Shown here piece after piece: positions 1-6,973 of a stretch of 32,783 nt of DNA (the first letter of the stretch is position 1; every line of letters starts with the position of its first letter). The DNA comes from JANOGU01 sp964499865 (GTDB taxonomy: Bacteria; Pseudomonadota; Alphaproteobacteria; Rhodobacterales; Rhodobacteraceae), in NCBI GenBank assembly GCA_964499865.1, contig CAZCPY010000019.1:1-32783 (forward strand). Reading direction: 5' to 3'. The translations under genes and the position numbers were made by a program. The notes below the pieces were generated by a model that did not search any database, was not told the DNA's origin, and worked only from the letters and a program-made list of their open reading frames with translations.

Positions 1-288
1 GTCGTGGTCGGCCCGAAGGCGGCGCTCGCCACCCGGCGGGTGCCGCTGCGCGAGGTCAACTGGCTGGGCGACGGCGCGATCACCGACCGCGCCGAATGGC
101 TGATCGAGGCGCGCGTGCGGTCCACCCGCGCCCCGCGCCCGGCGATCCTGCGGCCCCTGTCGGCGACCGAGGCCGAGGTGGAACTCCTGTCGCCCGAGGA
201 CGGGGTCAGCCCGGGGCAGGCCTGCGTCTTCTACGCCGAAGGCGGCAGCCGCGTGCTGGGCGGCGGCTGGATCTGGCGCGGGCGCTGA
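1..288 (+). CDS. mnmA: tRNA-specific 2-thiouridylase MnmA, C-terminal 95 residues
   Basis: Only the C-terminal end lies in the window; the reading frame is open from base 1 and stops with TGA at 286-288. MnmA installs the 2-thio group on U34 of the Lys, Glu and Gln tRNAs in the cytoplasm, using sulfur relayed from a cysteine desulfurase. The visible part is the small C-terminal beta-barrel domain. It carries the family signatures GPKAALATR followed by REVNWLGD, and ends in the usual YAEGGSRVLGGGWI pattern. The ATP pyrophosphatase domain and both catalytic cysteines lie upstream, outside the window. The gene converges on the PHP-domain gene, with an inverted repeat between them. Family assignment is confident from the domain pattern alone. 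Confidence 0.88.
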   Translation, partial: VVVGPKAALATRRVPLREVNWLGDGAITDRAEWLIEARVRSTRAPRPAILRPLSATEAEVELLSPEDGVSPGQACVFYAEGGSRVLGGGWIWRGR

Positions 289-305
289 GCCCGGGCGTTC
301 GGTGA

Positions 306-389
306 CCCCGCCCCGGGCTTGACCCGGGGCCCCCGGCAGGCCTGGCGCCTTGGTGGGGGGAGATGTCCCGGGTCAGGCCCGGGACGGGG
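306..389. repeat. Long imperfect inverted repeat between convergent genes, likely bidirectional terminator
   Basis: Arms at 306-328 and 367-389 are reverse complements over 23 bases with two mismatches. The left arm also folds on itself: CCCCGGG, loop CTTGA, CCCGGGG at 311-329. The core with CCCGGGCTTGACCCGGG resembles dispersed intergenic repeats common in alphaproteobacteria. It fills the 115-base gap between the stops of mnmA and the PHP gene. A role as a two-way terminator is inference; no T-run is visible. Confidence 0.6.
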
Positions 390-403
390 CCGTCCGCCGC
401 GTC

Positions 404-1336
404 CTACCGCCAGACCGGGTTGGACCAGGCCCGCCGCCCGGCCGCGTCCACCACCGTCACCCGCACGAAGGGTGACCCGGCCAGCCGCGGGATGGCGAAG
501 GCCGCCCGCGTCATCGATACCCCGTGATGCGCGACGGCCGCCGTCCCCGCCCCCTGCGCGATCACCGAGACAGCCGCCGAACAGGCCACGCGCAGCTCGT
601 CGCCCTGCACCTCCACATCGTGGATCTCGGGCCCTTGAGAGCTGTAGAAGGCCCCGGCCTTGAGCGCTTCCAGCAGCGCCTCGGGCGTGTTTTCGGGCGC
701 GCGGACCATCACCCAGCCGCCGAAATGGTCGGGCTCGGTGAAATGCGCGTCATCCGTGGCGACCAGCGTCAGCCGCCGCCCCTCGGCCAGCAGCAGGTCG
801 GCGATGGCGAAGCCGTCGGCCCGGTCGGCGCCCACGGCGCAGCCGTGGTTGTAGATCTCGACGGCATGGGCGGCCTCCAGCGACCGCGCATCGTTGAGCG
901 TCAGGCCCGACCATTGGGGATGGGCGATGGCCACGAAGGCCCCGGCCTCGACCGCCCGCGCGGCAAGCTCGGCGCCGGTCTCCTGCCCCGGCACGGGGCG
1001 GAAGTCGGGGCTCAGCGAGGGCGCGAAGTCCTGCGGCAGGCCGACCGCCAGGATATGCCACAGCTCGCCCCGCTCCATCGCGCCGGAATGCAGTTCTGCC
1101 CCCAGGATGGTGGTGAAGCTGTTGGTGCGGAAGGCGCGCGTGTCGACGACGGGATAGCCGTATCGGCCGACGAAGTGGTCGGTCAGCGCGAGGAAGTCGT
1201 AGCCCTGGTCGCGGTAGCGGCGGCAGACCTCCGCGGGCGTCAGCACGCCGTCGGACCGGTCGGAATGGGCGTGCAGGTTGCCGCGCCAGAACCGGCCGGG
1301 GGCGGTGAAGGCGGCGGGGCGGAGGGCGGCGGTCAT
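404..1336 (-). CDS. PHP-domain metallohydrolase (CehA/McbA-like)
   Basis: A 310-residue protein of the PHP (polymerase and histidinol phosphatase) phosphoesterase fold. Visible metal-binding motifs, in order, are NLHAHSD (HxH at residues 22 and 24), LALTDHF, the mid-protein IAHPQWSG, and ATDDAHF. These are the usual ligands of a multi-metal phosphoesterase site. CehA/McbA members hydrolyse carbamates or phosphoesters, but most family members have no known substrate and none can be assigned here. There is no signal peptide, so it is probably cytoplasmic. The ATG at 1336 was chosen because AAAGGATC sits just upstream of it and the sequence starts conserved features within 20 residues; the open frame runs much further upstream but without family features. 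It is divergent from the DUF1045 gene. Confidence 0.75.
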   Translation of the reverse strand: MTAALRPAAFTAPGRFWRGNLHAHSDRSDGVLTPAEVCRRYRDQGYDFLALTDHFVGRYGYPVVDTRAFRTNSFTTILGAELHSGAMERGELWHILAVGLPQDFAPSLSPDFRPVPGQETGAELAARAVEAGAFVAIAHPQWSGLTLNDARSLEAAHAVEIYNHGCAVGADRADGFAIADLLLAEGRRLTLVATDDAHFTEPDHFGGWVMVRAPENTPEALLEALKAGAFYSSQGPEIHDVEVQGDELRVACSAAVSVIAQGAGTAAVAHHGVSMTRAAFAIPRLAGSPFVRVTVVDAAGRRAWSNPVWR

Positions 1337-1471
1337 CGCGGGATCCTTTCGGCGGTTGGCGGCGGACGGCGGCGAAACGCCGCCCGGGGTTGCGCGCCAC
1401 ACTTGCCCGGCGCGGCGAAAGCGGCAAGGGTGCGCGCCGCTGAAACGGGGGGTGCAAGGGGGGCGCGCGGC

Positions 1472-2152
1472 GTGGCGACCTGGCGCAGATACGCGGTCTA
1501 TGCCCTGCCCGAGGGGCCGCTGGCCGAGGCCGCGCAGGCCTGGCTGGGCTGGGACGCCGCCCTTGGCCGGGCGCTGCCGCATCCCGCCGTCGCCCTGCCC
1601 CGCCCGCTGGCCGAACTGACCGAAGCGCCGCGCCGCTACGGCTTTCACGGCACGCTCAAGGCGCCCTTCCGGCTTGCCGCGGGCGTCGATGAACCCGCGC
1701 TTGGCTGGGCCGTGGCAGCCCTGTCGCAGCGGCTGGTCCCGGCGCGGGCGCCGGGGCTGCGGCTCGCGCGGCTGGGCGGGTTCCTGGCGCTGGTGCCGCT
1801 GGGCGACGGGGCGGATCTCTCCGACCTCGCGCAGCGCGTGGTCGAGGCGCTGGACGCCTTCCGCGCGCCGCTGACCGAGGCCGAGATCGCCCGCCGCCGC
1901 CCCGAAAGGCTGACCGCACGGCAACGGGTGCTGCTGCACCGCTGGGGCTATCCCTACGTCGCCGAGGAATTCCGCTTCCACCTGACCCTGACCGGCGACC
2001 TGCCGGAGGCCGAGCTCGATGCGGTGGAAGCGGTGCTCGCGAGCTATTTGCCCCCCCCGCCCGCGCCCTACACGCTCGACCACCTGGCCCTGATGGGCGA
2101 GGCCGAGGACGGCCGGTTCCACCTGATCCGGCGCTATACGCTCGCAGGCTGA
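1472..2152 (+). CDS. DUF1045 family putative 2H phosphoesterase (phosphonate-associated)
   Basis: A 226-residue protein of the DUF1045 family, usually found in phosphonate (C-P lyase) operons of alphaproteobacteria. Two HxT motifs are visible, HGTLKAPF with His59 and FRFHLTLTG with His170. This is the arrangement of 2H phosphoesterases, which open cyclic phosphodiesters. A cyclic-phosphate step in phosphonate catabolism is the plausible role, similar to what PhnP does in E. coli, but that is inference. The start is a GTG preceded by AAGGGGGG at a sensible distance; no ATG occurs in a better place. The 3' end overlaps phnN on the opposite strand by 19 bases. No C-P lyase genes occur in this window, so the pair stands apart from the core phn operon. 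Confidence 0.78.
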   Translation: MATWRRYAVYALPEGPLAEAAQAWLGWDAALGRALPHPAVALPRPLAELTEAPRRYGFHGTLKAPFRLAAGVDEPALGWAVAALSQRLVPARAPGLRLARLGGFLALVPLGDGADLSDLAQRVVEALDAFRAPLTEAEIARRRPERLTARQRVLLHRWGYPYVAEEFRFHLTLTGDLPEAELDAVEAVLASYLPPPPAPYTLDHLALMGEAEDGRFHLIRRYTLAG

Positions 2153-2676
2153 AGCGCGGCCAGGAAGGCCGCGACGGCCACGTCCAGCGCGCCGCCGTTT
2201 TCCACCACCCGCACGTCGATCCAGGGCGGGATGTCGTAGACGGTGCGCGCCAGGCGGCTGGCGATGGCCTCGCGCCCTTCGCGGCCCCGGTTGGCGAGCC
2301 GTTCGGCCAGCACCGGGACGGGGGCGGTGACATGGATCACGGTCAGGCCGGGAAATGTCGCCCAGGCCTCGCCCAGCATCGCGCGCGAGCCGTTGAAGAT
2401 CACGTCGCGGCCCTCGTTCATCGCGCCTTCCGCGCTGTCGGGGATGGCATAGCGCAGGCCGTGCGCCTCCCAGGTCAGGAGGAACCGGCCCGAGGCCAGG
2501 CGTTCGTCGAAGCCTGCGTCCGAGACGCTCTCGAAAGGCTCGCCGCCCGGGTCGGGGGGGCGGGTGATGACGCGGCGGACGACGTGCAGGTCGCGGCGCA
2601 CCGCGGCGGCGGCGGCGATCAGCGTGTCCTTGCCCGCCCCCGACGGGCCCACCACGGCGAAGACGCGGCCGGGCAT
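2134..2676 (-). CDS. phnN: Ribose 1,5-bisphosphate phosphokinase PhnN
   Basis: A 180-residue P-loop kinase of the guanylate-kinase-like fold. PhnN phosphorylates ribose 1,5-bisphosphate to PRPP, the last step that returns the ribose from C-P lyase phosphonate breakdown to nucleotide synthesis. The P-loop GPSGAGKDT is at about residues 10-18, followed by RRVITRPP and by the FLLTWEAHGLRYAIP segment typical of PhnN. Length is normal for the family. No clear Shine-Dalgarno sequence precedes the ATG. It follows the CorA-type gene after a 96-base gap that holds a strong palindrome, so co-transcription is uncertain. Its last codons overlap the convergent DUF1045 gene. Function is confident from family signatures. 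Confidence 0.85.
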   Translation of the reverse strand: MPGRVFAVVGPSGAGKDTLIAAAAAVRRDLHVVRRVITRPPDPGGEPFESVSDAGFDERLASGRFLLTWEAHGLRYAIPDSAEGAMNEGRDVIFNGSRAMLGEAWATFPGLTVIHVTAPVPVLAERLANRGREGREAIASRLARTVYDIPPWIDVRVVENGGALDVAVAAFLAALQPASV

Positions 2677-2706
2677 GGCGCTACAGCCGCATCGAGGGCA
2701 CCCCCC

Positions 2707-2724
2707 CTCCCCCTCGCGGGGGAG
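2707..2724. repeat. GC palindrome with CCCCC-TCGC-GGGGG core
   Basis: A perfect hairpin: CTCCCCC at 2707-2713, loop TCGC, GGGGGAG at 2718-2724, followed by GGAAGGCGCC. The core and flank resemble the elements at 11559-11653 and 23745-23859. It lies between corA and phnN. It could be a shortened copy of a dispersed palindromic repeat and could act as an mRNA hairpin between the two genes. Confidence 0.55.
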
Positions 2725-2772
2725 GAAGGCGCCCGCCGACCGGGGGCACGCCCGTCCGATCCGGCGCGCCGG

Positions 2773-3732
2773 TCACAGCCACTTCTTCCAGCGGAAGAAC
2801 AGGAAGGTCCCCAGCGCCGCCGCCAGCATCGCCCCCAGCGATGCCGGATAGCCCCAGACCCATTCGAGTTCCGGCATGTAGGCAAAGTTCATCCCGTAGA
2901 TCGAGGCGATCAGCGTCGGCGGCAGGAACAGCGCCGCCACCACCGAAACGATGCGGATCGTCTGGTTCTGGTCCAGGTTGATCATCCCCAGCGTGGCATC
3001 GGTGGCCAGCGCCACGCGGTTGGCAAGGAAATCGGCATGCACCTCCAGCGCCTGCAGGTCGCGCGTCAGCGCCTTGACCATGGGCAGCAGCCCGCTGCCC
3101 CGGTGGTCCTCGTTCAGCGTCTGGCCGAAATAGCTGAGCGCGCGTTCCAGCGTCAGCAGTCCGAGGCGCACCCGGCTGATGTGCTCGCCCTCGCGGCCCA
3201 CCTTCTGCAGCGCCGCCCGCAGATCGGCCGCGGCCATCGCCTCGGCCTCGGCATAGACCTCGTGGGCCACCTCGTCCAGCACCCGGCCGCTGCCTTCCAG
3301 GTGGTCGGCCAGCCGGCCGATGATCTCTTCCATCATCGACAGGAACATCCGGTCGGGGTCCAGGCAGCCGGGGCCCACCTTGTCGGCGCGGCCCGGATAG
3401 GTCTCGAAGGGCCGCGGCGTGTGGTGGCGCACGGTGACCATCTGCGTGGGCGTCAGCACGAAGGTCACCGGCAGGTTCACCCGTTCCCCGGGCGCGTCAT
3501 GGCCGGGGATCACCACGGTCATGTAGTCCGTCGGCCCCTCGCGGTAGAGGCGGTTCGAGACCTCGATCTCCTCCATGTCGTCCAGCGTGGGAACCTCGAC
3601 CCCCAGCGCGGTGACTGCCGCCACCTCGTCCGGGTCGGGGCGCAGGAGGTCGATCCAGGCGGCCCCGGCCAGGTCGGCGCCGGGCGGCAGGCGTTCCAGC
3701 TTGTGGCCGTGCACGCGGTAGGCGTAGAGCAT
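2773..3732 (-). CDS. CorA-family divalent metal (Mg2+) transporter
   Basis: A 319-residue inner-membrane protein of the CorA/MIT family, which forms pentameric Mg2+ (or Co2+, Ni2+, Zn2+) channels. The long N-terminal cytoplasmic region is followed by a helical stalk and two C-terminal membrane segments. The family signature GMN is at about residues 280-282 at the end of the first membrane helix, followed by the periplasmic loop FAYMPELEW. The C-terminus ends in the basic FRWKKWL. The ATG at 3732 gives the usual N-terminus (MLYAYRVHG) and has GGAG a short distance upstream; a longer reading to 3804 adds 24 residues without family character. Mg2+ is the default substrate, but the sequence does not settle the metal. 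Confidence 0.85.
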   Translation of the reverse strand: MLYAYRVHGHKLERLPPGADLAGAAWIDLLRPDPDEVAAVTALGVEVPTLDDMEEIEVSNRLYREGPTDYMTVVIPGHDAPGERVNLPVTFVLTPTQMVTVRHHTPRPFETYPGRADKVGPGCLDPDRMFLSMMEEIIGRLADHLEGSGRVLDEVAHEVYAEAEAMAAADLRAALQKVGREGEHISRVRLGLLTLERALSYFGQTLNEDHRGSGLLPMVKALTRDLQALEVHADFLANRVALATDATLGMINLDQNQTIRIVSVVAALFLPPTLIASIYGMNFAYMPELEWVWGYPASLGAMLAAALGTFLFFRWKKWL

Positions 3733-3831
3733 CTGGTCCGCTCCGGCATGGGGTTCCGGCACCTTGCCTAGCGCAACATGGCGGCCGAGGGAAACGCGGC
3801 GCAAAGCGGCGGGCGGAGTTTTTCGGAAACG

Positions 3832-3882
3832 CCGCGCCGGACCCCATGAAGGGTTCCGGCGCGGTTTCTCCGCCGGAAACCG
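3832..3882 (-). terminator. Two hairpins after the Gfo/Idh gene
   Basis: The first stem pairs CCGCGCCGGA (3832-3841) with TCCGGCGCGG (3855-3864). It is extended inward by CCC/GGG with one bulged base. A second stem pairs CGGTTTC (3862-3868) with GAAACCG (3876-3882). They lie 10 bases past the stop of the leftward Gfo/Idh gene and end before the corA start. A TTTTTC/GAAAAA stretch sits next to them, so they may terminate the leftward operon. The GGTTTC/GAAACC stem resembles the pair at 28685-28727. Confidence 0.5.
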
Positions 3883-3892
3883 GTCGCGCGGG

Positions 3893-5005
3893 TCAGCCCG
3901 GGGCGAAGCCTTCGGCGGCCAGGTCCACCGCGCGATGCTCGGCCGCCGAGACCTGCGCCGCCATCCCGATCGCCGCCGCCCACCAGCCGTCGGTCAGGCT
4001 GACCTCGACCTGCCCCTTGCCTTCCACCACGCGCGCGAAGCCCTGGTGCTGGTAGAAGGTGGAGCCGTTGTGGTCGCCCGCCTCCAGCAGGTTGGGGTCC
4101 ACCGGCACGTCCAGCACCTGCGGCCCCTTGGGGTTGCGCGGGCTGACGATCACCTGGGCCACCGGCGGCGCGCCCAGATGCGCGGGCCAGAACCGGCCCG
4201 GCCCCGGCACCAGGCATTCGATCTTGCCCGTGGCGCCCACAAGGCTGATCTCCTCCTGGTAGCGCGCGCCTTCGGCGAACATGCACAGGTCCAGCATCGC
4301 CCGCAGGCCGTTGGCGAAATCGACGATCACATAGGCGTTGTCCCAGATGTCGGGCTGCACGCCCGCCACCGCCTCGTCCTTGTGGTTCACGTCCTGCCCG
4401 CCGCTCGCCATCACCCGCACCGGATCGGCGCCCGCGATCAGCCGCATCAGGTCGAAGAAGTGGCAGCACTTTTCCACCAGCGTGCCGCCCGAGCGGGCGT
4501 TGAAGCGGTTCCAGTCGCCGACCTTGTGCAGGAAGGGAAAGCGGTGCTCGCGGATGGTCAGCATCCTGACGCCGCCGGTGGCCTCGCGGGCCTGCCGCAG
4601 CATGTGGGCCACGGGGGGCATGTAGCGGTACTCCATCGCCACCCAGATCGGCGCGGGGTAGCTCGCCTTCAGCTTCGCCAGACGCGTCGCATCCGCGATG
4701 TCGGTGAACAGCGGCTTTTCGCACAAGACCGGCAGAGGACGCGTGGCCGCGATTTCCTCCAGCTGCGCCAGGTGCAGGAAGTTCGGGCTGGCGATCAGCA
4801 GGCAGTTCACCGCCTCCACCGCCAGCACGTCCGCCACCGACCCCACCATCCGCGCCGTCGGCGCGAACTTGGCGGCAAGCGCCCGCATGCCGGGATCGGG
4901 CTCGTAGATCGCGGCGACCTCGGCATTGCCCAGAAGGGCGATGTTGCGCAGGTGTTCCTGCCCCATCATGCCGCAGCCGATGATGCCGTAACGGACCGGT
5001 TTCAC
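3893..5005 (-). CDS. Gfo/Idh/MocA-family NAD(P)-dependent oxidoreductase; candidate glycosidase of the sulfosugar island
   Basis: A 370-residue cytoplasmic protein. The N-terminal Rossmann domain has GxGxxG at residues 10-15 (GCGMMG), and the cofactor-domain motif CEKPL contains Glu96-Lys97-Pro98. The C-terminal domain carries GGTLVEKCCHFFDL, with His182 and Asp185 in the usual catalytic helix. Most family members oxidise sugars or inositols. One branch (GH109 and GH188 of CAZy) uses bound NAD+ to cleave glycosides by transient oxidation, and GH188 (SqgA) proteins are sulfoquinovosidases. It lies 10 bases behind the GntR regulator, which is divergent from a monooxygenase-AKR-flavin reductase operon. 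I therefore infer that it acts on the same substrate, possibly releasing sulfoquinovose from its glycerol glycoside. A plain sugar dehydrogenase remains a real alternative. Confidence 0.82.
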   Translation of the reverse strand: MKPVRYGIIGCGMMGQEHLRNIALLGNAEVAAIYEPDPGMRALAAKFAPTARMVGSVADVLAVEAVNCLLIASPNFLHLAQLEEIAATRPLPVLCEKPLFTDIADATRLAKLKASYPAPIWVAMEYRYMPPVAHMLRQAREATGGVRMLTIREHRFPFLHKVGDWNRFNARSGGTLVEKCCHFFDLMRLIAGADPVRVMASGGQDVNHKDEAVAGVQPDIWDNAYVIVDFANGLRAMLDLCMFAEGARYQEEISLVGATGKIECLVPGPGRFWPAHLGAPPVAQVIVSPRNPKGPQVLDVPVDPNLLEAGDHNGSTFYQHQGFARVVEGKGQVEVSLTDGWWAAAIGMAAQVSAAEHRAVDLAAEGFAPG

Positions 5006-5015
5006 TGTCTTTTCC

Positions 5016-5732
5016 TCATTTCAGGCGCGAGACGTAGGCGGCGCGCGCGGGGTCATACCAGGTGCGGCTGGCTTCTGCCGCCGCACCGTCCTGCGCCCAG
5101 GACAGGCGCGTGATTTCCGGCACCGGGCTTCCCGGGGCCATGCCGAAAGCGGCGGGCGCCCAGTCGGGCACCTGGCCGAGGCCGATCCGGTCCTCGGCCC
5201 GCATGATCCACAGGTTCAGCCGCTGGCGGTAGAACAGGTAGAGCGATTCCGACAGGTCCGTGCGCCGCAATTCGGGCAGGTAGTCGCCGTCGAGCCAGAT
5301 CTCCTCGACCGCCACGGGCGAGCCGGACAGGAACCGCAGGCGGCGGATGCGGTGACCCTCGGGCGAGGTGCCGAAGGCGGGCAGCACGGGGTCCTTGGGC
5401 AGGCGGTCCACCGACAGGACCTGCGCCGTCGGCAGGCCCCCGCCCGACAGAAGCTCCAGCCGGAACAGGGCGTAGACGCTTTCTGGATTGGGCTTGGCGC
5501 GCACATAGTTGCCCGACCCCTGCACGCGCGCCAGCATCCCCCGTGCCGCCAGGTCCGACAACGCCTGTCGCAGCGTTCCGACCGCGATGCCAAGCTGTGC
5601 CGCCATCTCGCGTTCGGGCGGCAGGCGTTCGCCGTCGATCAGCCGCCCCGCCGCGATGTCGCGGATGATCAGTTCGCTGATCTGCTGGTACAGCGGCAGG
5701 GCTCCGGTGGTGGCGAGCGAGGGGCGGGGCAT
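5016..5732 (-). CDS. GntR-family transcriptional regulator with UTRA ligand domain
   Basis: A 238-residue HutC-type regulator. The N-terminal winged helix-turn-helix includes LPLYQQISELI, the signature ERLPPEREMAAQLGI, TLRQALSDLAARGML and the wing GSGNYV. Residues from about 90 onward form the UTRA effector-binding domain (SVDRLP, VAVEEIWLDGDYLP, ITRLSW). UTRA regulators usually sense sugars, sugar phosphates or amino acids and release DNA when the ligand binds. The ATG at 5732 is used here; an in-frame GTG at 5741 is equally possible, and neither has a clear Shine-Dalgarno sequence. An AT-rich repeat and palindrome begins only four bases beyond the GTG, in the short gap to the divergent monooxygenase operon. 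This suggests that the protein represses both arms. Co-transcribed with the Gfo/Idh gene. Confidence 0.88.
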   Translation of the reverse strand: MPRPSLATTGALPLYQQISELIIRDIAAGRLIDGERLPPEREMAAQLGIAVGTLRQALSDLAARGMLARVQGSGNYVRAKPNPESVYALFRLELLSGGGLPTAQVLSVDRLPKDPVLPAFGTSPEGHRIRRLRFLSGSPVAVEEIWLDGDYLPELRRTDLSESLYLFYRQRLNLWIMRAEDRIGLGQVPDWAPAAFGMAPGSPVPEITRLSWAQDGAAAEASRTWYDPARAAYVSRLK

Positions 5733-5744
5733 CGGGGTCACGAA

Positions 5745-5771
5745 ATTGATCTAGTATTGATCTACATCAAT
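5745..5771. promoter_or_regulatory. Candidate GntR operator in the divergent promoter
   Basis: ATTGATCTA occurs twice in direct repeat, at 5745-5753 and 5756-5764, one helical turn (11 bases) apart. The second copy forms a perfect palindrome, ATTGAT (5756-5761), spacer CTAC, ATCAAT (5766-5771). The stretch is strikingly AT-rich in otherwise very GC-rich DNA. It lies between the start of the GntR gene and the monooxygenase ATG at 5816. Binding by the local GntR protein is inference from position and symmetry. Confidence 0.6.
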
Positions 5772-5815
5772 GCGGGTGATACGCAAGCCCCGACGAAAGC
5801 CGGAGCGAGAGAATC

Positions 5816-6973
5816 ATGACCGTCGTCCCCGTCACTTCGCCCGACCTCGACGGCGCCGAAGTCAGCTGGTTCGCCGCGCTGTGTTCGGACGACTACGGCT
5901 TTCTCGGCGTGCCCGACGGGGCGCTGCGGTCCTCGTGGGCGCATTGCTCCGACATCGTGAAGACCGCCGAGGCGCTCGGCTTCCGCAACATCCTCTGCCC
6001 GTCCTCCTGGCAGGTCGGGCAGGACGTGCTGACCTTTGTCGCCGCCGCCTCGCAGGTCACCTCGAGGATCAGCTTCCTGGCCGCGATCCGCTGCGGCGAG
6101 CTGCATCCGATGATGCTGGCGCGCTCCGTCGCCACGCTCGACCACATGCTGAAGGGGCGGCTCACGCTCAACGTGATCTCCTCCGACTTCCCCGGCGAAA
6201 AGGAGGAGTCGGCGCGCCGCTACCGCCGCAGCCACGAGGTCGTGCAGATCCTGCGCCAGTGCTGGACCCGCGACAGGGTCGACCACGAGGGCGAGGTCTA
6301 CCAGGTGCGCGGCCTGACCACCGATCCCGGCCGCCCCTACCAGACGAACGGCGGGCCGCTGCTGTATTTCGGCGGCTACTCGCCCGAGGCCCTGGAGCTT
6401 TGCGGCGCGCAGTGCGACGTCTACCTGATGTGGCCCGAGCCCAGGGACACCATCGCCGAACGCATGCGGGCCGTCCACGAGCGTGCCGCCGCGCATGGCC
6501 GCACGCTCGACTACGGCCTGCGCGTGCACATGATCGTGCGCGACACCGAGGCCGAGGCGCGGGAATACGCCGAGCATCTGGTCTCGAAACTCGACGACGA
6601 ATTCGGCCGGCTGATCCGCCAGCGCGCCCTTGATGCAGGCTCGCTCGGCGTCTCGCACCAGTCGCGCGCCCGGGACCTGGCCGACCAGTTCGGCTACATC
6701 GAACCCCACCTCTGGACCGGCATCGGCCGGGCCCGGTCGGGCTGCGGCGCGGCGATCGTGGGGTCGACCGACCAGGTGCTGAGCGAGCTTGAGGCCTACC
6801 GCAAGATGGGCATCCGCGCCTTCGTCCTGTCGGGCTACCCGCACAAGGACGAGGCCGTCCACTTCGGCACCCGCGTCCTGCCGCAGATCAAGACCGTCTC
6901 GCTGCCGCACGCCTATGGCCGGGTTCCGGCCGCAACGCCCGCCACGCCCCTCGGCACCGGGGAGCGGCGCTGA
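5816..6973 (+). CDS. SsuD-like flavin-dependent sulfonate monooxygenase (candidate sulfoquinovose monooxygenase, SmoC-like)
   Basis: A 385-residue bacterial-luciferase-like (LLM) monooxygenase, close in length and pattern to the alkanesulfonate monooxygenase SsuD. Such enzymes use FMNH2 and O2 to split the C-S bond, giving an aldehyde and sulfite. Trp206 (LMWPEP), Arg236 and His238 (LRVHMIVRD), Arg307 (RARSGCG), and Tyr341 and His343 (SGYPH) match, from memory, E. coli SsuD Trp196, Arg226, His228, Arg297, Tyr331 and His333. Each pair is offset by exactly ten. This supports an intact sulfonate pocket. The SsuD Cys54 region is not conserved. GGAG precedes the ATG. The stop overlaps the aldo/keto reductase start (TGATG). 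The neighbouring aldo/keto reductase points to a sugar sulfonate rather than a simple alkanesulfonate; that part is inference. Confidence 0.85.
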   Translation: MTVVPVTSPDLDGAEVSWFAALCSDDYGFLGVPDGALRSSWAHCSDIVKTAEALGFRNILCPSSWQVGQDVLTFVAAASQVTSRISFLAAIRCGELHPMMLARSVATLDHMLKGRLTLNVISSDFPGEKEESARRYRRSHEVVQILRQCWTRDRVDHEGEVYQVRGLTTDPGRPYQTNGGPLLYFGGYSPEALELCGAQCDVYLMWPEPRDTIAERMRAVHERAAAHGRTLDYGLRVHMIVRDTEAEAREYAEHLVSKLDDEFGRLIRQRALDAGSLGVSHQSRARDLADQFGYIEPHLWTGIGRARSGCGAAIVGSTDQVLSELEAYRKMGIRAFVLSGYPHKDEAVHFGTRVLPQIKTVSLPHAYGRVPAATPATPLGTGERR

